Shown: positions 8,623 to 17,948 of the stretch, piece after piece
Layout of the letters: every line of letters starts with the position of its first letter
How positions within the stretch are numbered: position 1 is the first letter of the stretch
Assembly: GCF_019924045.1 (NCBI RefSeq)
Contig: NZ_JAHXBN010000008.1
Location: 161,118 to 225,117, forward strand
Source: Dyadobacter fermentans
GTDB taxonomy: Bacteria; Bacteroidota; Bacteroidia; Cytophagales; Spirosomataceae
Length of the DNA: 64,000 nt
Direction of reading: 5' to 3'
Made by a program: the position numbers and the translations under genes
Notes under the pieces: generated by a model
Seen by the model: only the letters and a program-made list of their open reading frames with translations
Databases searched by the model: none
What the model was told of the DNA's origin: nothing

Positions 8623-9279
8623 ATGAAATTTTTCATTGATACTGCGAACCTGAACGAAATTCGGGAAGCGCAGGCACTTGGTGTTTTGGACGGTGTGACC
8701 ACCAACCCATCTTTGATGGCGAAAGAAGGAATTACAGGTAAGGATAATATAATGCGTCACTACAAGGCTATCTGCGATATCGTGGATGGTGATGTAAGTG
8801 CGGAAGTAATCTCGGTTGATTTTGAAGGAATGGTTCGCGAAGGCGAAGAGCTGGTTGAAATCGACGAGAAAATCGTGGTGAAAATCCCGATGATTAAAGA
8901 AGGTATCAAAGCGCTCAAATATTTCTCTTCAAAAGGTATCCGTACCAACTGTACGCTGATCTTCTCGGCGGGACAAGCGCTGGTAGCTGCAAAAGCGGGT
9001 GCTACGTACGTTTCTCCTTTCGTAGGTCGCCTGGACGATATCTCGACTGATGGTATCGGCCTCATCGAGCAAATTCTGACTATTTACAGAAATTACGGTT
9101 TCGATACGCAAGTATTGGCAGCCTCAGTTCGTCACCCAATGCACATTATCCAGTGCGCAGAGGTTGGTTCGGATGTTATGACAGGCCCATTGAGCGCTAT
9201 CGAAGCATTGTTGAAACACCCATTGACTGATATCGGTCTTGAGAAATTCCTTTCTGACTACAAGAAGGGTAATGCTTAA
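8623..9279 (+). CDS. fsa: fructose-6-phosphate aldolase / small transaldolase
   Basis: A 218-residue enzyme of the short transaldolase family (type 3B/FSA-like). It cleaves or transfers dihydroxyacetone units through a Schiff base on a lysine. The N-terminus [13 protein letters not shown] and the motif GVTTNPSL are diagnostic; the Schiff-base lysine is in VVKIPM (about residue 86). ASVRHPMHI and the C-terminal GLEKFLSDY also fit. Family members differ in being transaldolases or true F6P aldolases, and sequence reading alone does not decide. It has a good promoter and appears monocistronic. Confidence 0.9.
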   Translation: MKFFIDTANLNEIREAQALGVLDGVTTNPSLMAKEGITGKDNIMRHYKAICDIVDGDVSAEVISVDFEGMVREGEELVEIDEKIVVKIPMIKEGIKALKYFSSKGIRTNCTLIFSAGQALVAAKAGATYVSPFVGRLDDISTDGIGLIEQILTIYRNYGFDTQVLAASVRHPMHIIQCAEVGSDVMTGPLSAIEALLKHPLTDIGLEKFLSDYKKGNA

Positions 9280-9293
9280 TTGATGGATGTTTA

Positions 9294-9363
9294 TGTCATC
9301 CTGAGCGAAGTCGAAGGATAAGGGCGGAGACGCCTCGACGCTTCTACTCCGCTCAGCGTGACA
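9294..9363 (+). repeat. imperfect palindromic intergenic repeat
   Basis: The ends form an inverted repeat (TGTCATCCTGAGCG at 9294-9307 and CGCTCAGCGTGACA at 9350-9363, two mismatches), with an inner GAAGTCGAAGGA / TCGACGCTTC part. Elements with ends of the type GTCATCCTGAGCGAAG are widespread in Bacteroidota intergenic regions. It lies between the stop of the aldolase gene and ftsE and may fold as RNA hairpin after the aldolase transcript. Confidence 0.7.
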
Positions 9364-9432
9364 TGAGCGATACACCACACTAGCCATTTTGAGCGTTTTC
9401 AGCTCAATCCAATCATTACTTTTAGCACAATC

Positions 9433-10116
9433 ATGACCACCGATTCGACGGAGCCAATAATCAGACTGGAAAGGGCAGATATTTATCAGGGTGAGAGGCC
9501 TGTTTTGAACGACGTTCATTTTGAGATCAATAAGGGCGAATTTGTTTACCTCATCGGTCGTACCGGTAGCGGTAAGAGCTCGCTTTTGAAAACACTATAC
9601 GCCGATTTATGGCTGCATACCGGTTCTGCCAAAGTGGCCGGGTATGAGCTGCACAATATCAAAAGGGCTGATATCCCGTTCCTGCGCCGCCGTATTGGTA
9701 TCGTTTTCCAGGATTTTCAATTGCTTTCCGACCGTTCTGTCGAGGATAACCTCGCATTCGTACTTCGTGCAACAGGTTGGGAAGACAAGGGCAAAATTTC
9801 GAAGCGCATTGCCGAAGTGCTCATGCAGGTAGGACTCGGAACGGCTCAGAAAAGAATGCCGCATCAGCTTTCCGGGGGGGAACAGCAACGCGTGGTAATT
9901 GCCCGAGCCATGCTCAATGAGCCGCAAATCCTGATCGCCGATGAGCCTACGGGTAACCTAGATCCCGAGGTAGGCGACCAGATCATGCAGGTTTTCCGCA
10001 CGATCAACAATGCCGGCACTGCGATATTAATGGCAACGCACAATCACGAATTCCTGAGACGCTTCCCAGCCCGCGTAATCAAATGCGAGAATGGCGGCGT
10101 TACAGTGAGCGAATAA
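9433..10116 (+). CDS. ftsE: cell division ATP-binding protein FtsE
   Basis: A 227-residue ABC ATPase of the FtsE/MacB type. With the membrane protein FtsX it controls peptidoglycan hydrolases at the division site. All ATPase motifs are present: Walker A GRTGSGKSS (about residues 42-50), Q-loop FQDFQLL, signature LSGGEQQR, Walker B ILIADEPTGNLDPE and the H-loop His in MATHNHEF. The segment FQDFQLLSDRSVEDNLAF is typical for FtsE. No ftsX is adjacent; downstream comes a terminator and the convergent porX. It could instead serve another FtsX/MacB-type permease. Confidence 0.85.
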   Translation: MTTDSTEPIIRLERADIYQGERPVLNDVHFEINKGEFVYLIGRTGSGKSSLLKTLYADLWLHTGSAKVAGYELHNIKRADIPFLRRRIGIVFQDFQLLSDRSVEDNLAFVLRATGWEDKGKISKRIAEVLMQVGLGTAQKRMPHQLSGGEQQRVVIARAMLNEPQILIADEPTGNLDPEVGDQIMQVFRTINNAGTAILMATHNHEFLRRFPARVIKCENGGVTVSE

Positions 10117-10131
10117 GATATTGAACCGAAC

Positions 10132-10168
10132 AAAAAAGGGCGTCTGAGTTAGTCAGACGCCCTTTTTT
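10132..10168. terminator. bidirectional terminator between ftsE and porX
   Basis: A perfect 10-bp stem (GGGCGTCTGA / TCAGACGCCC) with a 5-nt loop, flanked by six A on the left and six T on the right. It can end transcripts from both strands. Confidence 0.9.
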
Positions 10169-10182
10169 GTATTCTCTATTTA

Positions 10183-11748
10183 CTATTTTGCCTTCATATC
10201 GATTACCGGGATGATCATCTCTTCAAGCGACACGCCGCCGTGCTGGAAAGTGTCGCGGTAGAGGTTTACATATTGGTTGTAGTTGTTCGGGTAAGCGAAG
10301 AAATAATCCTCTTTCGTGAACACGTACGAAGTCGAAACGTGTGGTTTCGGCAGAAAAATACGCTCCGGCTTGCGGCATACCATCAAGTGGTTGTCGTCGA
10401 AGCCCAGGTTTTTACCGTGTTTGTAACGGAGGTTCGTATTCGTTTCGCGGTAGCCGATAATTTTCACCGGTTTCTGCACCCGGATCATACCATGGTCGGT
10501 GGTGAGGATCAGGCGGCCCTTTTTCTCGGCTACTTTGCGAATGAAATCCAATAGCGGCGAATGCTGGAACCAAGAGCGGGTAATGGAACGATAAGCCGCT
10601 TCGTCCGGGGCCAGTTCTTTGATCATCTGCACGTCGGTACGCGCGTGGGAAAGCATATCCACAAAGTTGTAGACAATCACATTCAACTGGTTGGTCAATA
10701 GATTGTTGAACGTGTCTACCAGTGCTTTACCCTGGTTGGTATTCAATATCTTGTTATACGAGAACTTGATATTCAAGTGGTTCATTTCGAGCTGCTTTTG
10801 AAGGAAATCCTGCTCGTGGTTGTTCAAGCCTTCTTCACCTTCCGGGGTATTTTCGTCGCTTACCCACCATTGCGGATGCTTACGTTCCATTTCGCTCGGC
10901 ATGAGACCGGAGAAGATCGCGTTACGTGCGTAACCAGTTGTGGTTGGCAAAATAGAGTAGTACGACGATTCTTCTTCGATATTAAAAAACTCCTGCAAAA
11001 TAGGCTGGATCATTTTCCACTGGTCATAGCGGAAGTTGTCGATCAACAGGAAAAATACCGGCTCGCTCGATCCTTTCAAATGCGGGAATACCTTTTGTTT
11101 CATCAACTGGTGCGACAGGATCGGCTTGTCGGAACGCGGGTCGTTGAGCCACTCCTCATACTCATCTTCAATAAATTTGCAGAAATTGGCATTCGCCTCG
11201 CTTTTTTGCATGCTGAAAACCTCAGCCATTCCCTGATCGTCGGAGCTTTCGAGTTCCAGCTCCCAGTAAATGAGTTTTTTGTAAATATCGGCCCATTCCT
11301 CGTGCCCGATGCGGTCCTGGTATTGCATGGCCAGGCTGCGGAATTCTTGTTGATAGCTGAGCGTCGTCTTTTCGGTTACCAGGCGTTTGTTGTCGAGGAT
11401 CTTTTTAACCGAAAGTAATATCTGGTTGGGATTCAGTGGTTTGATGAGGTAATCATCGATTTTGGAGCCGATGGCATCTTCCATAATGTGCTCCTCCTCG
11501 CTTTTGGTGATCATCACCACAGGCAGGTTAGGCTGCTGTTGCTTGATCTGCGCGAGTGTTTCAAGACCGGTCATGCCCGGCATCATTTCGTCGAGGAAAA
11601 CAATGTCAAACCGGTCATTCTCAATGCGGTCCAGCGCATCGGCACCGCTGTTCACGGGCGTAACGTTGTAACCTTTATTGGTGAGGAACATGATATGCGG
11701 TTTGAGAAGATCTATTTCGTCATCGGCCCAAAGGATGTTATATTGCAT
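10183..11748 (-). CDS. porX: T9SS response regulator PorX (receiver + PglZ domain)
   Basis: A 521-residue protein with an N-terminal receiver domain (about 1-120) and a PglZ domain of the alkaline phosphatase superfamily (about 200-515). The receiver has the acidic pocket Asp9/Asp10, phosphoacceptor Asp53, Thr81 and Lys103. The second part includes VFFLLIDNFRYDQW and ILTTDHGMIRV, with aspartates and histidines placed as metal ligands. This architecture is that of PorX, the partner of histidine kinase PorY, needed for expression and function of the type IX secretion system; zinc-dependent phosphodiesterase activity on oligonucleotides has been reported for PorX. No por/gld genes are adjacent, which is usual. 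Confidence 0.92.
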   Translation of the reverse strand: MQYNILWADDEIDLLKPHIMFLTNKGYNVTPVNSGADALDRIENDRFDIVFLDEMMPGMTGLETLAQIKQQQPNLPVVMITKSEEEHIMEDAIGSKIDDYLIKPLNPNQILLSVKKILDNKRLVTEKTTLSYQQEFRSLAMQYQDRIGHEEWADIYKKLIYWELELESSDDQGMAEVFSMQKSEANANFCKFIEDEYEEWLNDPRSDKPILSHQLMKQKVFPHLKGSSEPVFFLLIDNFRYDQWKMIQPILQEFFNIEEESSYYSILPTTTGYARNAIFSGLMPSEMERKHPQWWVSDENTPEGEEGLNNHEQDFLQKQLEMNHLNIKFSYNKILNTNQGKALVDTFNNLLTNQLNVIVYNFVDMLSHARTDVQMIKELAPDEAAYRSITRSWFQHSPLLDFIRKVAEKKGRLILTTDHGMIRVQKPVKIIGYRETNTNLRYKHGKNLGFDDNHLMVCRKPERIFLPKPHVSTSYVFTKEDYFFAYPNNYNQYVNLYRDTFQHGGVSLEEMIIPVIDMKAK

Positions 11749-11911
11749 AAGGCTCTTTTTTCAAGTGGTAATTAGTTTAAAACAATAAAAGGCTAACGCA
11801 TGGGAAGAAGCTGGTCGTATACGTAAAACGGTTTTAACGTTTTTTAAGAAATATACGGCTAATCCTTATACGTTAACCTTCCTTGTAAAAAATGTATTCC
11901 ACAAAAGGCTG

Positions 11912-12655
11912 TTACGACAAAAATTTTCTGGTGACCCGGTCGAGGTCATCAGGCGTGTCCACACCATGCGAATCATCAGAAGTAACTACCGCCTTGATCG
12001 CGTAGCCGTTTTCGAGCCAGCGCAGCTGCTCCAATGCTTCGGCTTTTTCCAGCGACGACACGGGAAGTTTCGTTATTTCGGCTAAAACATCGGTTCTGTA
12101 AGCGTAAATGCCGATGTGTTTGTAAAAAACATGGGATTTCAGAAAGTCTTCCTGGCTCTGCGCATTTCGCAGGTATGGGATCGTTTGCCGGCTGAAATAC
12201 ATGACGTCATTTCGCTTGTTCAGAACCGCCTTGGGCACATTCACGTTGAAGAGAATGTCGTCGTTGTCGATCACTTTGACCAACGTGGCGAGTTCGGTTT
12301 CACCATTCAGGACCGCGGCGAGGTGGTCGATCGGCTCCGGACTTATGAATGGTTCGTCGCCCTGGATGTTGATCACGTATTCGTATTCGCCTTCGGTTTT
12401 GTTGAGGGCTTCAAAGCAGCGATCGGTGCCGCTCTGGTGGTCCTGGGAGGTCATCACCGCGGTTCCGCCGAACTCGCGGACGTGGTTCAATATCCTTTCA
12501 TCGTCCGTCGCTACGATAACCTGATCGAGTTGAGTAGCTTTGGATGCTTGTTCGTAGACCCGCTGGATCATGCTTTTTCCACCAATATCCACCAAAGCCT
12601 TGGCAGGAAAGCGGGTAGAAGCGTAGCGGGCCGGTATTATTCCTAGAATGCGCAC
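11912..12655 (-). CDS. kdsB: 3-deoxy-manno-octulosonate cytidylyltransferase
   Basis: A 247-residue CMP-Kdo synthetase, which activates Kdo for lipopolysaccharide inner core synthesis. The N-terminus RILGIIPARYASTRFPAKAL is the nucleotide-binding signature; INIQGDEPFI and the region around KHIGIYAYR are also typical. I chose the GTG at 12655, just before this signature. The frame stays open to a TTG at 12706, but the added 17 residues look unlike the family and would overlap the divergent gene starting at 12701. Confidence 0.92.
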   Translation of the reverse strand: MRILGIIPARYASTRFPAKALVDIGGKSMIQRVYEQASKATQLDQVIVATDDERILNHVREFGGTAVMTSQDHQSGTDRCFEALNKTEGEYEYVINIQGDEPFISPEPIDHLAAVLNGETELATLVKVIDNDDILFNVNVPKAVLNKRNDVMYFSRQTIPYLRNAQSQEDFLKSHVFYKHIGIYAYRTDVLAEITKLPVSSLEKAEALEQLRWLENGYAIKAVVTSDDSHGVDTPDDLDRVTRKFLS

Positions 12656-12700
12656 GAGGTCGTTGTCAGTTAAATTCGAATTCAAAATAAAGGTAAAAAA

Positions 12701-13489
12701 TTGCAAAATCTTTTTTCGTTCCGGTTTTCGGAAAACATCTGGCGGGTAATGCCCGATGCCGATTCGGGCAGTTCGCTGTGGGCCATCGAGTTACGCAATG
12801 TGGAACGGCGTGAAGTGTCGTTTGCCGTGCTCGATACAGATAACCTCGCCATAAACTGGCAGCGGCACGTGGAAGGTACGGATTGGTGGACATCCCTGAC
12901 CGCTTTTTCAGACCACCACATTTTCTTACACAACTACCGCTACCCCGAAGTCCCCGAACCGACGGACCTGCTTGCTGTGAACGCGGAAACCGGATTGCTA
13001 TCATGGATTTTATCCAATCATTTACTGGTCAGCAATGCAGGAAATGGCTTGCTGGAAATAGCTACCAAGCAGGGAGATTCATTTAAACATCTGCACTGCA
13101 ACGCCACGACCGGCGAGGTACAACCATTGATTGCCGGGCAGACCGAACCGGGAGAGGAAATAATTTTAACGGAGCCAGTTCGTTACAACGAAGGGAACAG
13201 GTATTTCGGACAGCTTGCGCAATTTATTAGTAACGCAACCGGCGGTCACAACCCCGTAGCCATTGATTATTTGGAGAAAAGACCCTATATAATCTTTTCT
13301 TATTATATTTACGAGCAAGATAAAACAGTGCAATACCTCCTCATAGTAACCGATCAGAAGCAACAGGTTTTACACGAGAAACTATCGGAAGAGCGGGAAG
13401 GAACGGGCCGCTCGACGATGATGCTGAAAGCGTCCACACTGGTTTATCTGAAAAATAGCAACGAGTTTTCGAGTTTAACGCTTTCATAA
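12701..13489 (+). CDS. DUF4905-like hypothetical protein
   Basis: A 262-residue soluble protein without signal peptide. It resembles the Bacteroidota family DUF4905, of unknown function; I am moderately sure of this match. Visible are several strand-rich segments with WRV, W..HVEGTDWW and LLAVNAETGLLSW, which look like blades of a beta-propeller of the PQQ/WD type. The start is TTG at 12701; an ATG at 12749 is possible but would remove the conserved FSENIWRV. The next gene starts 4 nt after its stop, so the two are probably cotranscribed. Confidence 0.65.
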   Translation: MQNLFSFRFSENIWRVMPDADSGSSLWAIELRNVERREVSFAVLDTDNLAINWQRHVEGTDWWTSLTAFSDHHIFLHNYRYPEVPEPTDLLAVNAETGLLSWILSNHLLVSNAGNGLLEIATKQGDSFKHLHCNATTGEVQPLIAGQTEPGEEIILTEPVRYNEGNRYFGQLAQFISNATGGHNPVAIDYLEKRPYIIFSYYIYEQDKTVQYLLIVTDQKQQVLHEKLSEEREGTGRSTMMLKASTLVYLKNSNEFSSLTLS

Positions 13490-13492
13490 TAA

Positions 13493-14485
13493 ATGAAATA
13501 CATTTTTTGCCTAGCCCTTTTGGCAGGATTGATGACAGGTTTGACGAGTGCCCGGGCTAAGGGATTGAATGCTGTTGACTCCGTGGGGGTTGAAAAAGTA
13601 GGGGGAAAGATCTTCATTATACATAGGGTTAACCAGGGACAGACGATGTTCGCTGTTGTACGCCAATACGGAACGACGATCCATGCCTTGCGCGAAGCCA
13701 ATCCCGGCATGAGCGATCAGATTCAGTCGGGGCAGACGATCAGGGTGCCTTACACGCCTAAGGTCACCAAGAAAGAAACCAAAAAAGACGAAAAGAAAGA
13801 GGAGAAAAAGGAATTGGTGAAAGCAGAGGTGAAGGAAACCAAGCCTGTTGCCGACTCCCCGTCCGTAGCTACCAGCACCACTGCGCCGTCGGCGTCTTCT
13901 GCCGCCGCGCTTCCCGCCAATGGCATTCATAAAGTAGAACCCGGCCAGACATTGTACCGCGTAGCCGTGAAATACGGTGTGTTGATGGCTGATTTGCGTA
14001 AGTGGAACAATCTGACGGACGATAACCTCAAAGACGGCCAGGAGTTGATCGTCAGCGAAAAAGGTGCGGAAAAAGCAGCTGCACCTGCTTCCACACCGCC
14101 TCCTGCCAAAGTTGCTACGACGGTGGTGAAAGACTCGGTGAAAGCCAAAACGGCCGTTCCGGAAAAAGTAGTGAAGCCTGTGGAAGAAGTAGCTCCGCCG
14201 AAAGTGGTAAAAAGCAAGAAAAAATCGGAGTCAGGCCTTGCAGAGGTGATTGAAACAGACGAAAGCACCAGCAAATTCCTGGGCTTGCACCGCACAGCGC
14301 CGATTGGCTCGCTGGTGGAGGTTCTGAATGAATATAACCAGGAAAAAATCATCGTCCGTATTATCGGCCGCATTCCCGACACAAGCGTAAACGACGACAT
14401 TGTGATCAAGCTGTCGTCACGCGCATTTGAAAAAGTTTCTCCCAACAGCAAACGATTCAGGGCCGTAGTGAGTTACCTTGAGTAA
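13493..14485 (+). CDS. secreted LysM protein with RlpA-like C-terminus
   Basis: A 330-residue exported protein. A signal peptide occupies about residues 1-22. A first LysM domain (about 42-86, HRVNQGQTMFAVVRQYG) is followed by a Lys/Glu-rich and Ala/Ser/Pro-rich linker, a second LysM domain (about 146-189, HKVEPGQTLYRVAVKYG), another linker, and a C-terminal RlpA-like double-psi beta-barrel (about 265-330, PIGSLVEVLNEYN and SSRAFEKVSP). LysM domains bind peptidoglycan glycans, so the protein should sit at the cell wall. The aspartate and histidine pattern of active RlpA transglycosylases is not obvious, so it may be structural only. Confidence 0.82.
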   Translation: MKYIFCLALLAGLMTGLTSARAKGLNAVDSVGVEKVGGKIFIIHRVNQGQTMFAVVRQYGTTIHALREANPGMSDQIQSGQTIRVPYTPKVTKKETKKDEKKEEKKELVKAEVKETKPVADSPSVATSTTAPSASSAAALPANGIHKVEPGQTLYRVAVKYGVLMADLRKWNNLTDDNLKDGQELIVSEKGAEKAAAPASTPPPAKVATTVVKDSVKAKTAVPEKVVKPVEEVAPPKVVKSKKKSESGLAEVIETDESTSKFLGLHRTAPIGSLVEVLNEYNQEKIIVRIIGRIPDTSVNDDIVIKLSSRAFEKVSPNSKRFRAVVSYLE

Positions 14486-14502
14486 GTACAGAAGAAGACA
14501 TT

Positions 14503-14715
14503 ATGAAACACTCACCACAGTTTCGTTCGAAAAGAGAGGAAGAGCGGGAAGCGCTTAAACATACCACGGGATACAAGGTTTGGAGTGTGATGTTCACGCT
14601 TTTGTATCCGTTTATCGCCATTTTTACATTCCTTTTTTCAGGGATAGTGATGATTTTCTCAGGTATCTCCCGTGTGCTGGCTTACCTGTTTGGAGGTAGC
14701 CATGCCCGACGTTAG
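14503..14715 (+). CDS. small hypothetical membrane protein
   Basis: A 70-residue protein that I do not recognise. The N-terminal 25 residues are highly charged (RSKREEEREALKH), followed by one long or two short hydrophobic helices (about 28-64) and a basic end HARR. It lies 17 nt after the LysM gene and its last 14 nt overlap the start of the next gene, so it is probably translated as part of an operon. Confidence 0.6.
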   Translation: MKHSPQFRSKREEEREALKHTTGYKVWSVMFTLLYPFIAIFTFLFSGIVMIFSGISRVLAYLFGGSHARR

Positions 14716-15502
14716 TCAAACTGCCTACCCGCCGTCTTTCGTGGCCGAGTTGCTTGATGAGAAGGTGGCGCAATACAATCAGCCTGATTTCATTCCTTTT
14801 GACCCCATCAGTATTCCGCACCGGTTTTCGGTGAAGCAGGATATTGAAATCATGGGTTTTTGGGCCGCAGTGCTCGCCTGGGGCCAGCGCAAAACCATTA
14901 TCAACAAATGTCTTGAACTGGCTGCATTAATGGACAACGCGCCTTACGACTTTGTGCGAAACCACCACGACAGCGACCTGAAACCATTCCTGCATTTCAA
15001 ACACCGCACTTTCAACGCTACCGATACCCTTTATTTCCTGCATTTCTTTCAGGAATACTACAAAATCCACGATTCGCTGGAATTCGCATTCAGCAGCCAG
15101 ATGAACCCCGGCGACGTTACCATCGAAAACGCGCTAACCGGGTTCCACGACCTGTTTTCGAACTCTGAAGATTTTCCCGCACGTACACGCAAGCACATTG
15201 CTACGCCTGCGCGCAAGTCCTCGTGCAAGCGCCTGAACATGTTCCTGCGCTGGATGGTCCGCAAAGACAATAATGGTGTGGACTTCGGCATCTGGAACAC
15301 CCTCCGCCCCGCACAACTCGTTTGCCCCTGCGATGTCCACGTCGACCGCGTCGCGCGCGTCCTGGGCCTCATCAAACGGCCTGTTACCGACTGGCAGACT
15401 GCTACCGAGCTTACCGCTTCACTGCGCCTGCTCGATCCCCATGATCCTGTGAAGTATGACTTTGCATTGTTTGGATTGGGGATTGAGGGGTTTGCCAGTT
15501 AA
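14702..15502 (+). CDS. TIGR02757 / DUF2400 family protein
   Basis: A 266-residue protein of family TIGR02757 (DUF2400), conserved in Bacteroidota, with no known reaction. The segment VHVDRVARVLGLIKR, followed by DPVKYDFALFGLGI, resembles the helix-hairpin-helix and catalytic region of HhH-GPD DNA glycosylases, so a link to base-excision repair is possible (inference). The ATG at 14702 is chosen because it fits the family N-terminus; the frame stays open to 14672. It overlaps the previous small gene by 14 nt. Confidence 0.8.
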   Translation: MPDVSQTAYPPSFVAELLDEKVAQYNQPDFIPFDPISIPHRFSVKQDIEIMGFWAAVLAWGQRKTIINKCLELAALMDNAPYDFVRNHHDSDLKPFLHFKHRTFNATDTLYFLHFFQEYYKIHDSLEFAFSSQMNPGDVTIENALTGFHDLFSNSEDFPARTRKHIATPARKSSCKRLNMFLRWMVRKDNNGVDFGIWNTLRPAQLVCPCDVHVDRVARVLGLIKRPVTDWQTATELTASLRLLDPHDPVKYDFALFGLGIEGFAS

Positions 15503-15759
15503 TTTTTGAGACAAGTAAAAGTAACTGACAGAGGGATTGGCGGCTGTAATTAGCTTCATGCTAAAAGAAATACTTGCCTTGATTAGAATTCATTTTTTCC
15601 ATTTCTAAGAGATAAATCTACCGCCGATTTTGGGCACACCTTTGACAAATCCATTCCTGCCAATCGGTCATTTCATAGTTGTTTGTTGGATTTGATAGTT
15701 CATTTTAGAATAGATCCTGGCGATCGTTGAGCTATTCATTCATATTAAACGACACCCGT

Positions 15760-17715
15760 ATGAAACATTTTTTCAAACCGATTTTGGCATTATTCGTATT
15801 ACTTGGAGCAGTTCTGCATTCAGGCAATGCGCAAACACATTATGGCTCCGGCGCAGGGACTTTCGGTGACGGACATGCATTTTTTGGTACTAATGCAGGT
15901 AGCACGAATACCACGGGGGCATTCAATACCAACATGGGGCATTTTTCCGGCATGAATTCAGTTTCCAGTTACAACACTTTTGTAGGACACAGCACTGGAA
16001 AGTTGAGCACCGGTGCCGCCAACACTTATTTAGGATATAATGCGGGAATTAGTACAGGCAATTTCAACTACAATACTTACGTCGGCTCAAATTCAGGTGG
16101 GGCTACCGCTGGTTCGAACAATGCTTTTTTAGGAGCAAGTGCAGGTTCACAAAGTACCGGATCGAACAACGTCTTTCTCGGCTTTGAAACAGGAAACTTT
16201 GCCAAAGACGGCATCGATAATGTATTTGTTGGAGCGAAAGCTGGTTATTCCAGCAAGAATCACCACAATGTTTTTGTGGGCACAGAGGCGGGCTACAACA
16301 ATCAGCAGAGCGACAATGTCTTTATCGGCTGGAAGTCCGGGAATGCGAACGTGTCGGGTTTTGCCAATACTTATGTTGGAAGCAAAGCCGGTTTGAATGC
16401 GAAAGGCAGCGGCAATACACTCATCGGCCATCAAGCCGGTACCACTCTGGAGAAACTTGATTTCAGCACTTTTGTCGGAACCGGTGCTGGTAGCGCCGCC
16501 GAGGGCACCGGCAATAGCTTCTACGGCCCGTCCGCAGGTGTAGAAAGTAGAGGTGACTACAACCTTTTCCTGGGTTTTTCAACAGGGGCGCTCAGTAACG
16601 GAAGTGGTAACATTATGATGGGGACCAACGCGGGGTTCTATAATGGTGGGAGCGACAATACTTTTATCGGTAAAGAATCCGGTTATTTGAACATATCAGG
16701 GCTTGGAAACGCATTTCTGGGGGAGACTTCCGGCAGGAACAACGATAGCGGTACTGGTAACGCGTTTTTCGGGAACAAGACAGGTTACTCGAACAAATCG
16801 GGAAGCCTGAATACATTCCTGGGTTACGGGTCCGGGTATAGCAACACGACGGGCGAGAAAAATACTTACCTGGGATATAATGCGGGAGGGAAAGCGGATA
16901 TTGTCAATGCTACTGCCCTCGGAGCCGGAGCAAAAGTGACAGCCAGTAACTGCCTGATATTAGGGAGCAATGCCAACGTTGGAATTGGTGTTTCTGCGCC
17001 GGTTTATCAGCTTCAACTAAGCGCCGCAACGGCTGCTAAGGCAGGATCTTCCACCTGGGCCGTGATGTCGGATCAAAGACTTAAAAAGAATATCACGGAA
17101 TTCACAGATGGCCTCGACCTGCTCAGGAAGATGCAGCCCGTCTGGTTTCAATACAACGGCCAGGCAGGCATCGAAACAGGCGACAAGAAGTTTGTAGGCA
17201 TTATCGCTCAGGAAATGCAGAAAGTAGCGCCTTACACGGTTGGTACATTTGTATATCAAGATTCGTTGGGCAACAAAACAGAATACCTGGATTATGATGC
17301 CAATGCGGTTACTTATATTCTAATCAACTCCGTGAAGGAGCAGCAGCGCATTATCGAGGATAAGGAAGCCCAAATACAGAATTTGGAAAGCCGGCTTGAA
17401 AGGTTGGAGCGCTTAATGAGTGCTACGCCGGGGGTTTTCAACAGCGTTGGAAAAGAGGCTGGCAATTTGGAGCAAAATGTACCCAATGGCTTTTCGAATA
17501 AGACTTCCATTAAGTATTTCATTCCGCAATCTGTAAAAACAGCCGTAATCGATATTTACACAGTGGCGGGAGTAAAAGTGAGCTCTCATACGATATTAGA
17601 GCGTGGGGCAGGTGAATTGGTGATTTCAGCAGATAAATACCGGAGCGGGGTGCACGTCTATGACCTGGTTATGGATGGAAAGAGCCTCGGAGCGAAGAAG
17701 ATGGTGGTGGAATAG
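15760..17715 (+). CDS. tail-fiber-like surface protein with S74 chaperone and T9SS-like C-terminus
   Basis: A 651-residue exported protein. Signal peptide (about 1-25, ending GNAQ), then some 18-20 repeats of about 14-22 residues with the core N-T-F-x-G-x-x-A/S-G, probably a beta-helical stalk, to about residue 390. Then comes a Peptidase_S74 domain (intramolecular chaperone), starting at SDQRLKKNI and including WFQYNGQAGIE and FVGIIAQEMQK. A coiled coil (INSVKEQQRIIEDKEAQIQ) follows, and the last 80 residues (LEQNVPNGFS ... VYDLVMDGKS ... KKMVVE) look like a T9SS type A sorting domain. It would be a trimeric fiber exported by T9SS. A paralogue follows directly. Confidence 0.82.
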   Translation: MKHFFKPILALFVLLGAVLHSGNAQTHYGSGAGTFGDGHAFFGTNAGSTNTTGAFNTNMGHFSGMNSVSSYNTFVGHSTGKLSTGAANTYLGYNAGISTGNFNYNTYVGSNSGGATAGSNNAFLGASAGSQSTGSNNVFLGFETGNFAKDGIDNVFVGAKAGYSSKNHHNVFVGTEAGYNNQQSDNVFIGWKSGNANVSGFANTYVGSKAGLNAKGSGNTLIGHQAGTTLEKLDFSTFVGTGAGSAAEGTGNSFYGPSAGVESRGDYNLFLGFSTGALSNGSGNIMMGTNAGFYNGGSDNTFIGKESGYLNISGLGNAFLGETSGRNNDSGTGNAFFGNKTGYSNKSGSLNTFLGYGSGYSNTTGEKNTYLGYNAGGKADIVNATALGAGAKVTASNCLILGSNANVGIGVSAPVYQLQLSAATAAKAGSSTWAVMSDQRLKKNITEFTDGLDLLRKMQPVWFQYNGQAGIETGDKKFVGIIAQEMQKVAPYTVGTFVYQDSLGNKTEYLDYDANAVTYILINSVKEQQRIIEDKEAQIQNLESRLERLERLMSATPGVFNSVGKEAGNLEQNVPNGFSNKTSIKYFIPQSVKTAVIDIYTVAGVKVSSHTILERGAGELVISADKYRSGVHVYDLVMDGKSLGAKKMVVE

Positions 17716-17737
17716 GGGTTTTAGCCGAAAGAATTGA

Positions 17738-17765
17738 GAGGGCTTTGGTTACGAGCCCTCTTTTT
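17738..17765 (+). terminator. terminator after first tail-fiber-like gene
   Basis: A 7-bp perfect stem (GAGGGCT / AGCCCTC) with a 9-nt loop and five T residues, 22 nt after the stop codon. It implies that the two paralogues are separate transcripts. Confidence 0.75.
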
Positions 17766-17948
17766 GTTGATGAGCGATCACTGTGATTGATCGAGTAAAC
17801 AAGCGCGAATTATGGTCTTACATCCGGCAGCTAACTGTGAATATCCGCTGCTTCATTGTTTTTCCGTTCTCCCGCAGCTTCCAGCCAGTTTTGTACCAGT
17901 TACAAAATCCATTGAGGTAAATCCTTACTCACTTAAAACATTATTGAT

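Noticed and set aside
12656..12706. TTG start of kdsB at 12706
   Set aside because: It adds 17 residues not seen in the family and overlaps the start of the divergent gene; GTG at 12655 fits better.
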